Origin: Defluviicoccus sp.
GTDB taxonomy: Bacteria > Pseudomonadota > Alphaproteobacteria > MPNO01
NCBI GenBank assembly: GCA_028820945.1
Contig: JAPPHW010000118.1
Coordinates: 1-15,756, forward strand
Reading direction: 5' to 3'
DNA: 15,756 nucleotides
Positions 1 to 5,864 of this stretch are shown here, one piece after another. The position numbers were made by a program, and so were the translations under genes. The notes beneath the pieces were generated by a model. It did no database searches. It saw nothing but the letters and a program-made list of their open reading frames with translations, and had not been told where the DNA came from. Each line of letters begins with the position of its first letter. Position 1 is the first letter of the stretch.

Positions 1-49
1 CAAGAACCCATCGGAGAAGACTGCCCGGGCGCGCATACATATACGGAAG

Positions 50-805
50 ATGGGTAGCAAGCAACCGAACGCGGCGCCGGTCGATGAAACGGAGTTGGCC
101 AAGTTCTCCGCGATGGCCGACGCGTGGTGGGATCCCGAGGGCAGTTTCCGTCCCTTGCACAAGCTGAATCCCGTCCGGGTCCGCTATGTCCGCGACGTCC
201 TGTGCCGCGCGAACGGCCGGAAGCCCGAGGACCCGGCGCCGCTTGCCGGTCTGGACATCGTCGATGTCGGCTGCGGCGGCGGGCTCCTGTGCGAGCCCCT
301 GGCGCGGCTGGGCGCCCGGGTGACGGGAATCGACCCGAGCGCGCGCAACGTCACCATAGCCGAAGACCATGCCGCCCGGATGGGGCTGCAAATCGTCTAC
401 CGCACCGGCACCGTGGAGGATCTCGTCGCGGAGAACCGGGACTTCGATGCGGTGGTCGCGCTCGAGGTGGTGGAGCACGTGCCCGATCTCCGGGCGTTCG
501 TCGCCGCCTGCGTCGCCGCGGCGAGGCCGGACGCGAAGCTCTTCTTCGCGACGCTCAACCGGACCCCGCAATCCTTCGCGCTCGGAATCGTCGCCGCCGA
601 ATACGTCCTGCGCTGGCTGCCCCGGGGAACTCATGACTGGCGCCGCTTCGTCCGGCCGTCGGAATTGTCGCGGGCGCTGGAAGCCGGCGGCGCGAAACTC
701 GGCGCGCTCGACGGCGTCGGCTACGACGTGCTGACCGACGAGTGGAAGCTCACCCGCAGCCTCTCGGTGAACTACATGGCGATCGCCGAGCGCATAGGAG
801 CGTGA
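50..805 (+). CDS. ubiG: Ubiquinone biosynthesis O-methyltransferase UbiG
   Basis: UbiG carries out both O-methylations of the ubiquinone ring (2-polyprenyl-6-hydroxyphenol and 3-demethylubiquinol) using S-adenosylmethionine at the inner membrane. The 251-residue product has the family's usual length. Visible motifs are the WWDPEG start segment (26-31), the SAM-binding motif I VDVGCGGG (71-78) followed by the acidic D95 of VTGID, the EVVEHV post-motif (139-144), and the UbiG-specific stretch NRTPQSFALG...PRGTHDW (170-197), whose hydrophobic helix is the membrane-contacting part in this family. ATG 50 is the only start in the window, but the frame stays open to the left edge, and the GGAAG at 45-49 abuts the ATG, too close for a good ribosome site. 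The gene ends 12 bp before the convergent DUF1178 gene. Function is very secure; the exact start is slightly less so. Confidence 0.95.
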   Translation: MGSKQPNAAPVDETELAKFSAMADAWWDPEGSFRPLHKLNPVRVRYVRDVLCRANGRKPEDPAPLAGLDIVDVGCGGGLLCEPLARLGARVTGIDPSARNVTIAEDHAARMGLQIVYRTGTVEDLVAENRDFDAVVALEVVEHVPDLRAFVAACVAAARPDAKLFFATLNRTPQSFALGIVAAEYVLRWLPRGTHDWRRFVRPSELSRALEAGGAKLGALDGVGYDVLTDEWKLTRSLSVNYMAIAERIGA

Positions 806-817
806 GAGAGGCGGGCG

Positions 818-1246
818 CTACGCGTCGTCGCGGGGGACCCAGGGAACGCGGCCGAACGGGACGTCTTCGTCGATCAGGGTCTTGGTTTCGTCTTCGGTCG
901 CTTCGCCGTAAATGTTGCGCTCGTCGGTCTCGCCTTTGTGGATCTTCAGCGCTTCGGCGGCAAAGTCGGGGCCGACATAGTCGCAATTCTCCTCGACCTG
1001 GCGGCGCATGTCGCGCAGCGCCTGGACGTAACGGCCGCGGATTTCGGCCGGGTTGGGCGTGTCCGCCGCGCCCTTCCTCGCGGTGCGCGACAGGCGCGGG
1101 GCCATGATTGCCTTGCCCACGCGGGCGTCGCCGCAAATCGGGCAGGCGACCTCACCGTCGGCGACCTGACGGTCGAAAGTGTCGCTGTCCTTGAACCACG
1201 CTTCGAACTCGTGGTCGTCGGCGCAGCGCAGGTTGTACAAGATCAT
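818..1246 (-). CDS. DUF1178 family zinc-ribbon protein
   Basis: A 142-residue soluble protein of the DUF1178 family, widespread in alpha- and betaproteobacteria and of unknown function. The family pattern is clear: it begins MILYNLRC with C8 and H12, then CPICG gives C35 and C38, a likely zinc-binding set, and the rest is acidic and charged (GETDERNIYGEATEDE region). The ATG at 1244-1246 matches the conserved N terminus; only a weak GCGGG lies upstream. In many alphaproteobacteria this gene directly follows the Nit-type hydrolase of the comF-grxC cluster (recalled knowledge). Here it is separated from that gene by a methyltransferase on the other strand, so it probably needs its own promoter in the 1247-1324 gap. 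The family call is firm; no biochemical role can be given. Confidence 0.9.
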   Translation of the reverse strand: MILYNLRCADDHEFEAWFKDSDTFDRQVADGEVACPICGDARVGKAIMAPRLSRTARKGAADTPNPAEIRGRYVQALRDMRRQVEENCDYVGPDFAAEALKIHKGETDERNIYGEATEDETKTLIDEDVPFGRVPWVPRDDA

Positions 1247-1259
1247 CCGAGACCCGCAG

Positions 1260-1276
1260 ATTGTTCAGATGACAAT
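1260..1276. promoter_or_regulatory. Small dyad in the divergent DUF1178/methyltransferase gap
   Basis: The 78-bp gap between two divergent starts (1246 and 1325) holds a locally AT-rich patch at about 1260-1292. Inside it ATTGT (1260-1264) is mirrored by ACAAT (1272-1276) around a 7-nt centre. On the minus strand TATTGT (1272-1277) could serve as a -10 for the DUF1178 gene, but no good -35 lies at the right distance. On the plus strand CCTAAT (1286-1291) is a possible -10 for the methyltransferase. The site is short and could be chance; a promoter or operator role is inferred from position and base composition only. Confidence 0.3.
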
Positions 1277-1324
1277 ATCGTTACGCCTAATGTGGTCGAA
1301 GTCGCGGAACGGGGCAAGCCGTCG

Positions 1325-1891
1325 ATGACTCCGCGCGGGCGCCCGGAAAGGGCCTCGGACTGGGTGGTCCGGTTCGCCTCGGCGGTGCCGGCGGGCGGGG
1401 CCGTGCTCGACCTCGCCTGCGGAACCGGCAGGCATTCGCGGTTCTTCCTCGAGCGAGGTCGCCGGGTGACCGGCGTCGATCGATATTCGGCCGGCGTGTC
1501 GGACCTTCTCGGACGCGGAGACTTCACGCTGATCGAAGCCGATCTCGAGAGCGGCGGGGACTGGCCCCTCGGGGCGCGGCAATTCGCCGCCGTGGTGGTG
1601 ACGAATTATCTCTTCCGCCCCATCCTTCCCCGCATCGTCGGAGCGGTCTCGGAGGGCGGCGTTCTGATCTACGAGACCTTCGCGGAGGGCAACGAGCGTT
1701 TCGGACGGCCGAGCAACCCGGATTTCCTCTTGCGGCCCGGCGAGCTCCTGCGCGCGGTCGAGGGTACGCTCGCGGTAATCGCTTACGAGCACGGCGAGGT
1801 GGCCCGCCCGGCGCCGGCGCTGGTCCAGCGGATCTGCGCCTGCCGCGGGACCGGCTATTCCGCCTGGCCGAGGCTCGACGGGGGGTCGTAG
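1325..1891 (+). CDS. Small class I SAM-dependent methyltransferase
   Basis: A 188-residue class I methyltransferase of unknown substrate. Motif I is VLDLACGTGRHS (27-38), followed by VTGVD with the acidic D52 that would hold the SAM ribose. A loop VVVTNYLFRP (90-99) occupies the motif IV region, and GGVLIYETFAEGN (111-123) with GRPSNPDFLLRPGEL (127-141) is typical of a TehB/UbiE-like group of bacterial methyltransferases. ATG 1325 has GGGG about 10 nt upstream. An in-frame GTG at 1292 is possible, but the added residues do not look conserved. The gene stands alone on the plus strand between two minus-strand genes, and its last 37 bp overlap the 3' end of the Nit gene tail to tail. The fold is secure; the substrate is unknown. 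Confidence 0.82.
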   Translation: MTPRGRPERASDWVVRFASAVPAGGAVLDLACGTGRHSRFFLERGRRVTGVDRYSAGVSDLLGRGDFTLIEADLESGGDWPLGARQFAAVVVTNYLFRPILPRIVGAVSEGGVLIYETFAEGNERFGRPSNPDFLLRPGELLRAVEGTLAVIAYEHGEVARPAPALVQRICACRGTGYSAWPRLDGGS

Positions 1892-2700
1892 CGCCGCGCG
1901 TTCTTGAGCGCCGGTAGCGCGGCCCGGGCCTCGCGTACCCTGGCCGGGTCGATCTCGGCAAGCGCGAAGCCCACCTCTTCGCCGCCGTCCGCCACGATTT
2001 CGCCCCACGGCTCGACCACCAGTGAATGACCGTAGCTCTCGCGCCCGCCCGCGTGGTCGCCGCACTGGGCGGGCGCGATTACGTAGCAGCCGGTCTCGAT
2101 GGCGCGTGCCTTCAGCAGCGCATGCCAATGAACACGCCCCGTCGTTCGCGTAAACGCCGACGGCACGGCGAGGAAATCCGCGCCCGCCCGCGCGAGTTTC
2201 CAGTAGAGCACCGGGAAACGGAGATCGTAGCACACGGTCATGCCCAGCCCGCCCCACGGCAGTTGCGCCAGCACGGCGGTCTCGCCCGCTTCGTAGCGGT
2301 CCGACTCACGCGAGCTCTTGCCGTCCGGAAGATCGACGTCGAAGAGGTGGATCTTGTCGTAGCGCGCCGCGACCTTGCCGTCCGGATCCAGCAGGAACGA
2401 CCGGTTGGCGAGCCGCCCGCCGCCGAGTCCGACGGTGAGCGAACCGACCAGCAGCCACGTCCCGGAGGAAGACGCGAACGCCGAGAAGGCCGCGAGCGCC
2501 TCGTGCCTGTCCTCGCCGCTTGCGTGCGCGACCAGCGCGTCGCGATCGGGTTCGATCAGGGAGACGACTTCCGGGAAGGCGATCAGATCGGCGCCGGCGT
2601 CCCGTGCCTCGCGGGCGAAGGAGAGCGCGGCCGAGAGGTTGGCGGCGGCATCGTTGCCGGTGTTGGTCTGGATGCAGGCGACCGTGAACGGTCCGGCCAC
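1855..2700 (-). CDS. Carbon-nitrogen hydrolase, Nit1/Nit2-type amidase
   Basis: A 281-residue nitrilase-superfamily hydrolase. The catalytic triad is visible: E44 in FPEV, K116 in RYDKIHLFDVDLP and C157 in VCYDLRFP. The loop VHWHALLKARAIE (190-202) carries the usual supporting Glu. These segments fit the Nit branch, whose characterised members hydrolyse deaminated glutathione (Nit1) or omega-amides of 2-oxo acids (Nit2). A dGSH-repair role is attractive because the gene is coupled to a glutaredoxin gene, but that is inference. The start is GTG, sharing its G with the grxC stop in the string TAGTG, which implies translational coupling. It gives an N terminus (FTVACIQTNTG) that begins where the family begins. 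The 3' end overlaps the convergent methyltransferase by 37 bp. Confidence 0.9.
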   Translation of the reverse strand: MAGPFTVACIQTNTGNDAAANLSAALSFAREARDAGADLIAFPEVVSLIEPDRDALVAHASGEDRHEALAAFSAFASSSGTWLLVGSLTVGLGGGRLANRSFLLDPDGKVAARYDKIHLFDVDLPDGKSSRESDRYEAGETAVLAQLPWGGLGMTVCYDLRFPVLYWKLARAGADFLAVPSAFTRTTGRVHWHALLKARAIETGCYVIAPAQCGDHAGGRESYGHSLVVEPWGEIVADGGEEVGFALAEIDPARVREARAALPALKNARRYDPPSSLGQAE

Positions 2701-2960
2701 TAGTCGATTCCGAGCAGGGCGTCGAGTTCGCCGGCACGTTCCAGAGCCGCGAGGTCGTCCGATCCGCCCACGTGGCGGCCGTCGACGAAGATCTGAGGCA
2801 CCGTGCGGCGCCCGCCCGCCCGCCGCATCATCTGCTGGCGCAGGTTGGGATCCCGGTCGACGTCGATTTCGCGGTACTCGACGCCCTTGCGGTTCAGCAG
2901 CGCCTTGGCCCGGGCACAGAACGGGCACCACAGGCTCGAATAGACTTCAATACCGCTCAC
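2700..2960 (-). CDS. grxC: Glutaredoxin 3 (dithiol, GrxC type)
   Basis: An 86-residue glutaredoxin that reduces disulfides and glutathione mixed disulfides with GSH as electron donor. It has the dithiol active site C12-P-F-C15 in a thioredoxin fold, the cis-proline segment TVPQIFVDG (53-61) and the GSH-binding GGSDDL (65-70). I chose GTG 2960 because the protein then begins VSGIEVYSS, as family members do, and a G-rich stretch lies a few bases upstream. An in-frame TTG at 2990 would add ten residues that look unlike the family and would run into the only clear GGAGG (2984-2988). Its stop overlaps the GTG of the Nit gene by one base. ComF ends 53 nt upstream, so it is probably cotranscribed from the rhodanese promoter. 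Confidence 0.93.
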   Translation of the reverse strand: MSGIEVYSSLWCPFCARAKALLNRKGVEYREIDVDRDPNLRQQMMRRAGGRRTVPQIFVDGRHVGGSDDLAALERAGELDALLGID

Positions 2961-3013
2961 CGTTCGGCCCCCGTCTTGCCCAGCCTCCAATATGCCTCTC
3001 CGCGCGGAATTTT

Positions 3014-3778
3014 CTACCCGTTACCGGCCCCATCGAGCGTCGTGACCCGGGCGAGCGTCAATACGTCGACGCCGCTCGCCCCGGCACGCCGCAGCGCCCG
3101 GGCGCACGCCTCGGCGGTGGCGCCGGTGGTCAGCACGTCGTCGACCAGAACGACGCGCCGTCCGGCGAAGGCTTTCCTGCCGGACGGGGTTGCCGCGAAC
3201 GCGCCGCCCACGTTACGGCGGCGCTCCGCCGGGCTCAACCGTCCCTGCGACCGCGTCCGTTTCCGCCTGGCGAGGCCGTCGGCCGACCATTCCAGGCCGG
3301 CGGTCCGGGCGAGGCTCGCGCACAACAGGGCCGACTGGTTGTAGCGCCGCGCGAACAAGCGCGAAGGATGCAGCGGCACCGGGACGAGGAGCGGGGCGCC
3401 GTCCAGCAATTCGCCCCCCGCGTTCGCGAGCCAGCGCCCGAACGGCGGCGCCGAGTCCGTCCGGTCTCCGTGCTTAAACGCCAGCACCAGGTCGCGCGAC
3501 GCGTCGTCGTAGCGCAGCACGGATCGCGCCCTGTCGTAACGCGGTGGACGGGCCAGACAGTCGGCGCACACCGTCTCGCCCGGCACCTCGAAGACGAACG
3601 GAACGCCGCAGACCGCGCAGAACGGCGCACCGATGAAGGTGAGCGCCGGCCAGCAGGTCCCGCAAAGCGTCCCCGGATCGGTCACCGGTATACCGCAGGA
3701 CAAGCAGCGCGGCGGAAGGATCAGGTCGATCAGCGCCCGGCCGGTAGCGAGGGCGGCGGATGAGGCGCCGCGGCTCAC
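3014..3778 (-). CDS. comF: ComF family phosphoribosyltransferase-like protein
   Basis: A 254-residue ComF homologue. ComF is needed for single-stranded DNA handling during natural transformation in several bacteria, though many carriers are not known to be competent. The N-terminal half has four cysteine pairs (C25/C28, C39/C42, C54/C57, C71/C74) forming a zinc-ribbon region. The C-terminal half is a type I phosphoribosyltransferase fold with the PRPP-binding loop VVLVDDVLTTGAT (209-221) and the ComF signature RRYNQSALL (144-152). The GTG start at 3776-3778 overlaps the rhodanese stop in the string GTGA, so translation is likely coupled. A little residual N-terminal sequence precedes the usual LILPPRC start. 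The family is certain; its role in this organism is open. Confidence 0.92.
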   Translation of the reverse strand: MSRGASSAALATGRALIDLILPPRCLSCGIPVTDPGTLCGTCWPALTFIGAPFCAVCGVPFVFEVPGETVCADCLARPPRYDRARSVLRYDDASRDLVLAFKHGDRTDSAPPFGRWLANAGGELLDGAPLLVPVPLHPSRLFARRYNQSALLCASLARTAGLEWSADGLARRKRTRSQGRLSPAERRRNVGGAFAATPSGRKAFAGRRVVLVDDVLTTGATAEACARALRRAGASGVDVLTLARVTTLDGAGNG

Positions 3779-5358
3779 CCGGCGAAGCGGCGGAACCGCG
3801 TGGTGCCGTCCGCCTCGACCTGCTGGACGAGCTGAAGCTCCCATTCGAGATAGGCGTTCATCGCCTGCGCGACGTTCCCGCCGCGGTCGTAGGGCCTGAG
3901 CCACACGTCGTCGGTACTGTCGAGCATGAGCTCCTCGCCCTCGGCGAGCGGCATTCCGGCCGCGATCCAGGCCTCGGTTCCGCCCTCCAGATACGCAAAC
4001 TTGCCGCCGCGCTCGGCCGCCGCCAGCCGCGCGAGCCGCCCGTCCGAGGAGATCAGCACCACGGTGTCCGCCTCCGGCAGCCCGGCGAGCGCGTCGTCCA
4101 GACGGGACCGGAGCGCGAAGGCGGCGCCCGGCACGTGACCGGCCAGATAGGCGCGGCTCCCGCCGAGGTCGATCGCGGCCATCGTGCCGTCGCCGAGACC
4201 GGCGGAAAGCGCCTCCGCCCCGACCGGCCGGGCCTCGGCTTCGTCCAACCCGAGCACGGCGGGCTCCCAGGTCCCGGTCTCGATCCCGTCGGTCTCCGGA
4301 TCCAGCCGGTAGACCGCGACCTCCGGCCAGCCCATCTCCACCAGCCACGCCGCCGTCATCGTGGCGCGGACGCCGGTGTCGTCGATCAGCACGACGCGCG
4401 CGTTGCGGGTGCCGATCACCGCGTCGGTCGTCTGCACCAGCTGACCGCCCGGGATGGGGCGCGATCCCCCGAGATGTCCCGCCTCGTATTCGTCGACGCC
4501 GCGAACGTCGAGCAGGAACAGCGACCGCCGATCCGCCTCGCCGCGCCAGGTCTCCAGCCTGTCGCGGTCGACGGTCTCGATCCCCCGGCTCGCCGCGACC
4601 CGGGCCGCGCACGCCTGCCCGCGCGCCAGCCCTTCCGGGCTGACCTCGGGCGGCGGACGCTCGTTGCCGCGTTCGAGCTCGAACCCCGCCAGTTCCCATC
4701 CCATCGTGCCGTTGCGGAGCGCCATGACCTCGTTCGGTATCCCCGCCTTGATCAGCGACTGCGCCCCGATGATGCTCCGCGTCCTCCCCGCGCAGTTGAC
4801 CACCACCGCGGTATCCGGCGACGGCGCGATATCGTGCACCCTGTAGGCCAGCTCCGCCCCCGGCACGTCGATCGCGGTCGGGATGTTCATTCGCCGGAAC
4901 TCGTCCATCGGCCGGCTGTCGAGCACCACGAGATCGTCCCCCGCATCGAGCCGCGCCTTGAGCTCGGGGGCGGTGATGTTGGGGGTGTGGCAGATCTCCT
5001 CGACATATTCGCCGAACGCCTTGCTCGGCACGTAGACGCCGCTGAACAGGACGTTGCCCGCGCGTTCCCACCCGGCCGTTCCACCGTCGAGAACGGAGAT
5101 ATCGGCGTAGCCGAAACCGGCCAGCTTGTCGGCCGCGCGCCCGGCGAGCCCGCCGCCGTCGTCGCACAGCACGATCCGGGTTCCCCGGCGCGGCACCAGC
5201 GCGTCGATGCCGAATTCGAGCCGGCTCAAGGGTAGCGAGCTCGCGAACAGGAGATGCGACTCCGAGAACGCGCCCTCTTCGCGGACATCGAGAAGCGCAA
5301 GTTCCCCGCCGTCCAGCAGCATCGCCCGCAACTCTTCCGCCGTCACCGTCTTCGCCAT
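3775..5358 (-). CDS. Four-domain rhodanese-related sulfurtransferase
   Basis: A 527-residue protein made of four consecutive rhodanese modules. Domain 1 (about 4-105) has its active-site cysteine at C65 (VLCDDGG). Domain 2 (about 125-228) has the standard loop C189-AGRTR. Domain 3 (about 260-350) has LIDDTG and domain 4 (about 378-470) has LISSDG where the cysteine should be, so both are probably inactive in sulfur transfer. The tail (484-527) is rich in aromatic and charged residues. Active rhodaneses move sulfane sulfur from thiosulfate or persulfides to thiol acceptors; the acceptor here is unknown. ATG 5358 lies 10 nt after AGGAGG. A second in-frame ATG at 5367 is only 1 nt from it, so 5358 is preferred. 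It is first gene of the operon rhodanese-comF-grxC-Nit. Confidence 0.9.
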   Translation of the reverse strand: MAKTVTAEELRAMLLDGGELALLDVREEGAFSESHLLFASSLPLSRLEFGIDALVPRRGTRIVLCDDGGGLAGRAADKLAGFGYADISVLDGGTAGWERAGNVLFSGVYVPSKAFGEYVEEICHTPNITAPELKARLDAGDDLVVLDSRPMDEFRRMNIPTAIDVPGAELAYRVHDIAPSPDTAVVVNCAGRTRSIIGAQSLIKAGIPNEVMALRNGTMGWELAGFELERGNERPPPEVSPEGLARGQACAARVAASRGIETVDRDRLETWRGEADRRSLFLLDVRGVDEYEAGHLGGSRPIPGGQLVQTTDAVIGTRNARVVLIDDTGVRATMTAAWLVEMGWPEVAVYRLDPETDGIETGTWEPAVLGLDEAEARPVGAEALSAGLGDGTMAAIDLGGSRAYLAGHVPGAAFALRSRLDDALAGLPEADTVVLISSDGRLARLAAAERGGKFAYLEGGTEAWIAAGMPLAEGEELMLDSTDDVWLRPYDRGGNVAQAMNAYLEWELQLVQQVEADGTTRFRRFAG

Positions 5359-5368
5359 CGTTTTCATT

Positions 5369-5374
5369 CCTCCT
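5369..5374 (-). promoter_or_regulatory. Strong ribosome binding site of the rhodanese gene
   Basis: The minus strand reads AGGAGG here, an almost complete anti-16S match. Spacing is 1 nt to the ATG at 5365-5367 and 10 nt to the ATG at 5356-5358, which argues for the second ATG as the real start. Confidence 0.75.
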
Positions 5375-5447
5375 TCGTCGATCGAAACCCGGTATTGTCC
5401 CCAGCCCCCATCGACATCTCCGCCGCCCCCACTTCTCGACTCTGCGA

Positions 5448-5476
5448 AATCTACCCCAAAACGCGTCCCGAGTCAA
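5448..5476 (-). promoter_or_regulatory. Sigma-70-type promoter of the rhodanese-comF-grxC-Nit operon
   Basis: Read on the minus strand, TTGACT (5471-5476) is separated by exactly 17 bp from TAGATT (5448-5453). This is a 5/6 match to the -35 box and a 4/6 match to the -10 box, lying in the AT-richest part of the region. Transcription would start near 5441 and give a leader of about 80 nt before ATG 5358. No other promoter is evident within the downstream operon. Confidence 0.65.
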
Positions 5477-5670
5477 GCAAAAAATGCGTATTCAGGACAA
5501 ATGAGTTTCTAAGTCCCGGGAAGAAGGAAATTTTTTCTCCCTTCCGATTCCACGCCCAAATCGGTCGTCGGACCCCTCGAATCGTCCCATGCGCGATTTC
5601 GTCCCGAACGCCCGGACCGACTCTCGTTCCCGTCGTCGACGTAGGCATCGGGTAGGCAAATCGCTACCGG

Positions 5671-5712
5671 GTCGACATTCGCGTCCCGCAAATGCCGAGC
5701 GGGAATGTCGAC
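5671..5712. repeat. Long inverted repeat / hairpin 1
   Basis: GTCGACATT (5671-5679) is perfectly mirrored by AATGTCGAC (5704-5712). Inside it CCCGC (5685-5689) pairs with GCGGG (5699-5703), leaving a 5-nt one-sided bulge and a 9-nt loop, for 14 base pairs in total. No T-run follows on either strand, so it is not a simple terminator. A cruciform, operator or transcript-stabilising structure are all possible; function is unknown. Confidence 0.7.
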
Positions 5713-5731
5713 TCCCGCCGACTCGACATTT

Positions 5732-5765
5732 CGGTCGGCAAAGACCCGTTCGGAAATGCCGACCG
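5732..5765. repeat. Inverted repeat / hairpin 2
   Basis: CGGTCGGCA (5732-5740) is perfectly mirrored by TGCCGACCG (5757-5765), with a 16-nt loop that itself contains a small CCG-TT-CGG stem. Its right arm GACCG (5761-5765) could instead pair with CGGTC at 5788-5792, so two alternative structures exist. The arms share the AATGYCGA-like motif with hairpin 1, which starts 61 bp upstream. No terminator-like T-run follows. Confidence 0.65.
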
Positions 5766-5829
5766 TGCGCGCGCGGCACCGACGGCGCGGTCGGCGGCAC
5801 CTCGTCCCTCCGCGACGAAACCGACTCGA

Positions 5830-5858
5830 TTGAGCCGAACCCCAACCGGTGCGATAAC
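5830..5858 (+). promoter_or_regulatory. Probable promoter of the NDUFAF5-like methyltransferase gene
   Basis: TTGAGC (5830-5835) and GATAAC (5853-5858) are spaced by 17 bp and match the -35 and -10 consensus at 4 of 6 positions each. The expected transcription start, 6-8 nt after the -10 box, falls on or next to the GTG start codon at 5865. There is no ribosome binding site upstream of that GTG, so the promoter implies a leaderless or nearly leaderless mRNA. Confidence 0.45.
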
Positions 5859-5864
5859 GCCGTC

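Larger units (their letters stand above)
5368..5864. other. Gene-free divergent region between rhodanese and methyltransferase genes
   Basis: This 497-bp stretch carries no convincing gene. Open frames across it are Arg/Ser-rich, lack ribosome sites and cut through hairpins. From left to right it holds the rhodanese leader and promoter (5369-5476), an AT-richer patch (about 5477-5545) with a polypurine run switching to a polypyrimidine run at 5518-5545, a stretch rich in TCG/CGA trinucleotides, two hairpins built from a repeated motif (5671-5765), and a plus-strand promoter ending at the next start codon (5830-5858). It is by far the longest non-coding region in the window. Confidence 0.8.

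Noticed and set aside
1265..2257. Minus-strand open frame opposite the small methyltransferase and part of the Nit gene
   Set aside because: Composition is Arg/Gly/Pro-rich without motifs, while both overlapping genes show clear family motifs in their own frames.
5451..5648. Possible 65-residue small gene on the minus strand in the long gap, and a neighbouring 60-residue one (5509-5691)
   Set aside because: Neither has a ribosome binding site or any recognisable feature, and the first overlaps the operon promoter. Chance frames are expected.
5671..5765. CRISPR array or insertion-sequence terminal repeats
   Set aside because: The motif copies alternate in orientation with unequal 13-29 bp steps and no unique spacers of constant size. 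No cas or transposase gene and no target duplication are present.
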